A stretch of DNA of 34,584 bases from NCBI GenBank assembly GCA_016790815.1, contig JAEUOG010000079.1, forward strand, positions 1 to 34,584, read 5' to 3'. The stretch is from Dechloromonas sp. GTDB taxonomy: Bacteria > Pseudomonadota > Gammaproteobacteria > Burkholderiales > Rhodocyclaceae. Under the pieces are notes generated by a model. It had not been told where the DNA came from. It saw only the letters and a program-made list of their open reading frames with translations, and ran no database searches. How positions within the stretch are numbered: the stretch's first letter is position 1; each line of letters opens with the position of its first letter. The position numbers and the translations under genes were made by a program. Shown here one piece after another: positions 31,486-34,584 of this stretch.

Positions 31486-32925
31486 ATGAACACGATTCTC
31501 CCAGTCGTACTCTCCGGTGGATCAGGTACTCGCCTGTGGCCCCTCTCTCGCGAGAAGTATCCGAAACAACTGTTGCCGCTGGTCGGTGAGCAGTCGATGC
31601 TGCAGGCCACGGTAGCGCGCCTGAACGGACTGGAGGGCATGGCCGGGCCGCTGCTGGTGTGCAACGAGGAGCATCGTTTCGTCGTCGCCGAGCAAGTTCG
31701 CACGCTCGGTCTGCAAGGCTCGGTCCTGCTCGAGCCGTTCGGCCGCAACACCGCGCCGGCCCTGGCGCTGGCCGCCTTGTGGGCGGTGCGCGAAGGTGAA
31801 GACCCGGTGCTCGTCGTCATGCCGGCCGACCACGATATCGCCGATGGTGCCGCTTTCCGCGACGCCGTAGCGCGGGCTGTGGCGCTCGCTGAAACCGGTG
31901 TCACGGTGACCTTCGGCATCACGCCCGATTGCCCGGAGACGGGCTATGGCTACATCCAGCGCGGGCAGGCCGTGGCCGATGGCTCCGGCGCCTTCGCGCT
32001 GGCCCGCTTCGTCGAAAAGCCGGATCGACAGACCGCCGAAAGCTATCTCGATTCCGGTGACTACCTCTGGAACAGCGGCATCTTCGTGATGAAGGCTTCC
32101 GTCTGGATCGCCGCCCTCGGCATGTGCCGACCGGATATTCTCGCGGCCTGCCAAAAGGCGCTGGCCGGCGGCAAGACCGATGGCGATTTTGTCCGGGTCG
32201 ATGTCGATGCGTTCAAGGCTTGCCCGTCGGATTCCATCGACTACGCCGTCATGGAACGTCTGACCGCCGGTCGCGAAGGTCTGCCAAAGGCTGCGGTTAT
32301 TCCGCTGACGGCCGGCTGGTCCGACGTCGGTGCCTGGGACGCCCTGTGGAAAGTCCTGCCCAAATGCGGCGAGGGCAACGCCACGCGCGGCGACGTCATG
32401 CTCGAAGGATGCCGCGATACCCTGGTCGTTTCCGAAAATCGCCTTGTTGCCTGCATTGGCGTCAGCAACATCGTCGTTGTGGAAACCGACGACGCCGTGC
32501 TGGTCGTGCATCACGACGCGACGCAGGACGTGAAGAAAATTGTCGATCGCCTCAAGGCCGATCAGCGCAGCGTTGCCCAATGGCACCGCAAAGTCTATCG
32601 CCCGTGGGGCTGGTATGACGGCGTCGATGCTGGCGAACGCTTCCAGGTCAAGCGCATTGGCGTCAAGCCGGGCGGCACCCTGTCGCTGCAGATGCACCAC
32701 CACCGCGCCGAACACTGGATCGTGGTCAGCGGCACGGCACGCGTGACCCGGGGCGAGGAAACCTATCTCGTCTCCGAAAACCAGTCGACCTACATCCCGC
32801 TCGGTGTCACCCATCGCCTCGAAAACCCCGGCATCGTCCCGCTCGAAATGATCGAAGTGCAATCCGGCAGCTATCTGGGCGAAGACGACATCGTCCGCTT
32901 CGAGGACACCTACGGGCGTAGCTGA
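31486..32925 (+). CDS. manC: Mannose-1-phosphate guanylyltransferase/mannose-6-phosphate isomerase
   Basis: A 479-residue bifunctional type II enzyme (ManC/AlgA/CpsB). The N-terminal nucleotidyltransferase has LSGGSGTRLWPLSREKYPKQ (residues 9-28), FGRNTAPALALAALWA and FVEKPDRQTAE. The C-terminal cupin-type isomerase (about 360-479) has RPWGWYDGVDAGERFQVKRI, with the metal-binding HHHRAEHWIVVSGTA. It makes GDP-mannose, the source for mannose, fucose or mannuronate in surface glycans. It is separated from rmlC by 126 bp with its own putative promoter. Confidence 0.95.
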   Translation: MNTILPVVLSGGSGTRLWPLSREKYPKQLLPLVGEQSMLQATVARLNGLEGMAGPLLVCNEEHRFVVAEQVRTLGLQGSVLLEPFGRNTAPALALAALWAVREGEDPVLVVMPADHDIADGAAFRDAVARAVALAETGVTVTFGITPDCPETGYGYIQRGQAVADGSGAFALARFVEKPDRQTAESYLDSGDYLWNSGIFVMKASVWIAALGMCRPDILAACQKALAGGKTDGDFVRVDVDAFKACPSDSIDYAVMERLTAGREGLPKAAVIPLTAGWSDVGAWDALWKVLPKCGEGNATRGDVMLEGCRDTLVVSENRLVACIGVSNIVVVETDDAVLVVHHDATQDVKKIVDRLKADQRSVAQWHRKVYRPWGWYDGVDAGERFQVKRIGVKPGGTLSLQMHHHRAEHWIVVSGTARVTRGEETYLVSENQSTYIPLGVTHRLENPGIVPLEMIEVQSGSYLGEDDIVRFEDTYGRS

Positions 32926-32939
32926 GGCCGGCACGGGCC

Positions 32940-33953
32940 ATGCTGTCAAAGAATTCCGATCCCCATGAAATCCTCGGTGTTTCGCCGGATGCCACGCCAG
33001 CTGAACTGAAGCGGGCCTACCGGCGGCTGGCCATGCGCTGGCACCCTGATCGCAGCGATCACCCGCAGGCCACCGAGCGATTCAAGGAAATCGGCGCCGC
33101 CTACGAGCGCTTGCTGGCAGGCGACGCCGTCGCCGAGGAAGAAGCCGGCAGCGATGCCGGCCCGGCCGAAGCCGACGACAGCGTGGCCAGGGCCGCCGAC
33201 ATTCGGCTCAACCTTGAAATCAGCCTCGAAGAGGGCGCTGCAGGCTGTCGCAAGACTGTTCACGTCACGCGCGGCAACGCCTGCCCGACCTGCGACGGCA
33301 GCGGTGAGCACGGCATGACCAGAACGCGCTTTTGCGGCGCCTGCCACGGCAGCGGCCGGGTCCATGATGCCAGGCGCAAGCTCGTGCGTTGCGAAGAGTG
33401 CGGCGGGCGGGGCTTGTTCACCGAGCGCATCTGCGCGGCCTGTGGCGGCAGCGGCCGCGAACTGGCCGAGGTCAGCCTGGAAATCCGCGTCCCGCACGGC
33501 ATGCTGCCCGGCGACGAACTGCGCTTGGCCGGGCAGGGCGAGCCGGGCGACGACGAGCTCCAGGCCGGCGACCTCTACCTGACGGTCATCATCCACACTC
33601 ATCCGCTCTATCAACTGCGCGGCCGCGACCTGCTTTGCCGGATGCCCGTCAGCGCACTCGCCATGATGGCCGGCGGCGAGATCGACGTGCCATCGCTGTC
33701 AGGCGTGCTTCGCGAAACGCTGGAACCTGGCGCAGCGGACAGGCGAACCCTGCGCCTGGCCGGCAAGGGCTATCCGGGACGCGGCAAAAGCGCGGCCGGC
33801 GACCTCGTGATCGATCTCGAACCAGTCTTTCCACGCAAACTCAACGCCCGCCAACGCAAGCTGCTGCTGCAAGCCAATGCTGCACTACTCGACGACGCCG
33901 CCGAGTCGCTGCCGGAAATCGCCGAATGGCGAGCCGCTTACGGCGTGGAATGA
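32940..33953 (+). CDS. DnaJ-like co-chaperone with short acidic linker
   Basis: A 337-residue type I J-protein. The J-domain lies at residues about 8-60 with HPD at 35-37. Four zinc-finger repeats CXXCXGXG lie at 115-122, 132-139, 151-158 and 165-172. A substrate-binding C-terminal domain follows (IRVPHGMLPGDELRLAGQGE). It lacks the Gly/Phe-rich linker of DnaJ; the J-domain is joined by an Ala/Glu/Asp-rich stretch (60-88). It is shorter than DnaJ (about 375) and not next to dnaK, so it is a DnaJ paralogue, perhaps with its own clients. It starts 14 bases after the manC stop. Confidence 0.88.
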   Translation: MLSKNSDPHEILGVSPDATPAELKRAYRRLAMRWHPDRSDHPQATERFKEIGAAYERLLAGDAVAEEEAGSDAGPAEADDSVARAADIRLNLEISLEEGAAGCRKTVHVTRGNACPTCDGSGEHGMTRTRFCGACHGSGRVHDARRKLVRCEECGGRGLFTERICAACGGSGRELAEVSLEIRVPHGMLPGDELRLAGQGEPGDDELQAGDLYLTVIIHTHPLYQLRGRDLLCRMPVSALAMMAGGEIDVPSLSGVLRETLEPGAADRRTLRLAGKGYPGRGKSAAGDLVIDLEPVFPRKLNARQRKLLLQANAALLDDAAESLPEIAEWRAAYGVE

Positions 33954-34084
33954 GGGTAGGGATGCAGTTCAGCACAAATATCGGATTGAGTCTGCCATTC
34001 GAGTTACAAAGTTAACGTCTCTGACGTGTCCTATTCAAAAATAAGCTGACGGTGAGAGCGACCCTTAATTTGGGCCGGCATTAG

Positions 34085-34584
34085 CAGGCTGCTGAAATAC
34101 ATCCCCATCCTGTCGACGAAACAGCGGGTTTGATCGTTATAGAGATTCACCGAAATTACCGAGAGCACAAAGCGGAAGATGATGAAGGCGGCGGCAATTT
34201 CAAGGGCCAGTCACGCAGCAATGACACCCACGCCTCGCGTACTGACCCGGATGCCCGAGTGTACCGCAAGGGCAATACCGCCAGTGAATTGCGCTACATG
34301 GGACACACCTTGAGCGACAACCGACACGGACTCATTGCCAGTGCGGTCGTGACCACGGCCGATGGCTATGCCGAGCGGGAAGTTGCCAAGGCCCTGATCG
34401 CCGATGTCCGCCAAGTCGCGGGCGAAACGGCTGAAATCACCCTCGGCGCGGACAAGGGCTACGATGCCCAGGAATTCATTGCGGCACTCATCGAACTGAA
34501 TGTCATTCCCCATGTGGCGCAGAACACCAGCCATCGCCGTTCTGCCGTGCCGGACGACATTGCCGGCAGTGACGGTTACGCGAT
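34085..34584 (+). mobile_element. IS5-type transposase, 5'-truncated, running off the window
   Basis: An open frame follows TAG 34082-34084. From 34175 its translation fits the middle of an IS5/IS1182-type DDE transposase: EDDEGGGNFKGQSRSNDTHA, then DPDARVYRKGNTASELRYMG, HTLSDNRHGLIASAVVTTAD and LGADKGYDAQEF, which carries a catalytic Asp. The region with the first catalytic Asp and the true start are missing. Only about 90 bases separate this part from AGCAGGCTGCTGAAAT (34083-34098), which resembles an IS end. So it is probably an internally deleted copy. The right end lies beyond the window. Confidence 0.7.

Noticed and set aside
31522-32949. Long minus-strand frame of 475 codons opposite manC
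   Set aside because: It mirrors the third-position GC bias of manC, which is a certain gene. The antisense translation shows no domain.

Overview
The window reads as chromosomal DNA of a betaproteobacterium, probably Rhodocyclales (Dechloromonas/Azonexus-like). This is inferred from the surE-pcm-nlpD-rpoS block, the MoxR-DUF58-TgpA-MltB block, an EpsD-type lipoprotein and the codon use; no marker gene fixes the genus. Most of the window is moderately GC-rich and densely coded. The left third (1-10.3 kb) is more mosaic and partly AT-rich.

Left, accessory-like part (1-8.5 kb). It starts with a gene tail and an inverted-repeat intergenic element. An Lrp-type regulator faces a LysE/RhtB exporter. 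Next comes a TetR-led tripartite exporter operon on the minus strand (TetR, HlyD-type adaptor, FtsX-type permease, MacB-like ATPase, then a small membrane ORF). A divergent secreted Met/Gly-rich protein follows. The next minus-strand operon encodes an ArsR-rhodanese fusion, a secreted small protein, a DsrE protein and a methyltransferase, and looks like a sulfur or redox response unit.

Island scar-like part (8.5-10.3 kb). It holds an AbiEi-type antitoxin without a visible toxin, a tRNA-Pro-like 3' end followed by a textbook UUCG terminator, an XRE-type HTH gene and AT-rich spacer DNA.

Core part (10.3-26.4 kb). An H-NS-like gene is packed against surE-pcm-nlpD-rpoS, with 4-base overlaps between the last four genes. 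rpoS overlaps the convergent mltB by 38 bp. mltB is the last gene of the minus-strand moxR-DUF58-tgpA-mltB operon. Then come a class II histone-deacetylase-like gene, lysC, tRNA-Ser(GCU), a DUF4124-like secreted protein, a large MscS channel, a GIY-YIG protein with a small partner, and a plus-strand operon of an RNase D-like exonuclease, a YceH/DUF480 protein and an arginase-family enzyme.

Surface polysaccharide part (26.7-33 kb). An EpsD-type lipoprotein precedes rmlBDAC (dTDP-L-rhamnose) and manC/algA (GDP-mannose), which together supply sugar nucleotides for LPS or exopolysaccharide. A DnaJ-like protein follows, and the window ends inside an IS5-type transposase that lacks its N-terminal part.

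The items most worth a second look are the orphan AbiEi gene with its operator touching the start codon, the structured tRNA-like element beside it, the arginase homologue with a changed substrate-binding residue, and the ArsR-rhodanese operon. I did not find an unmistakably new system.
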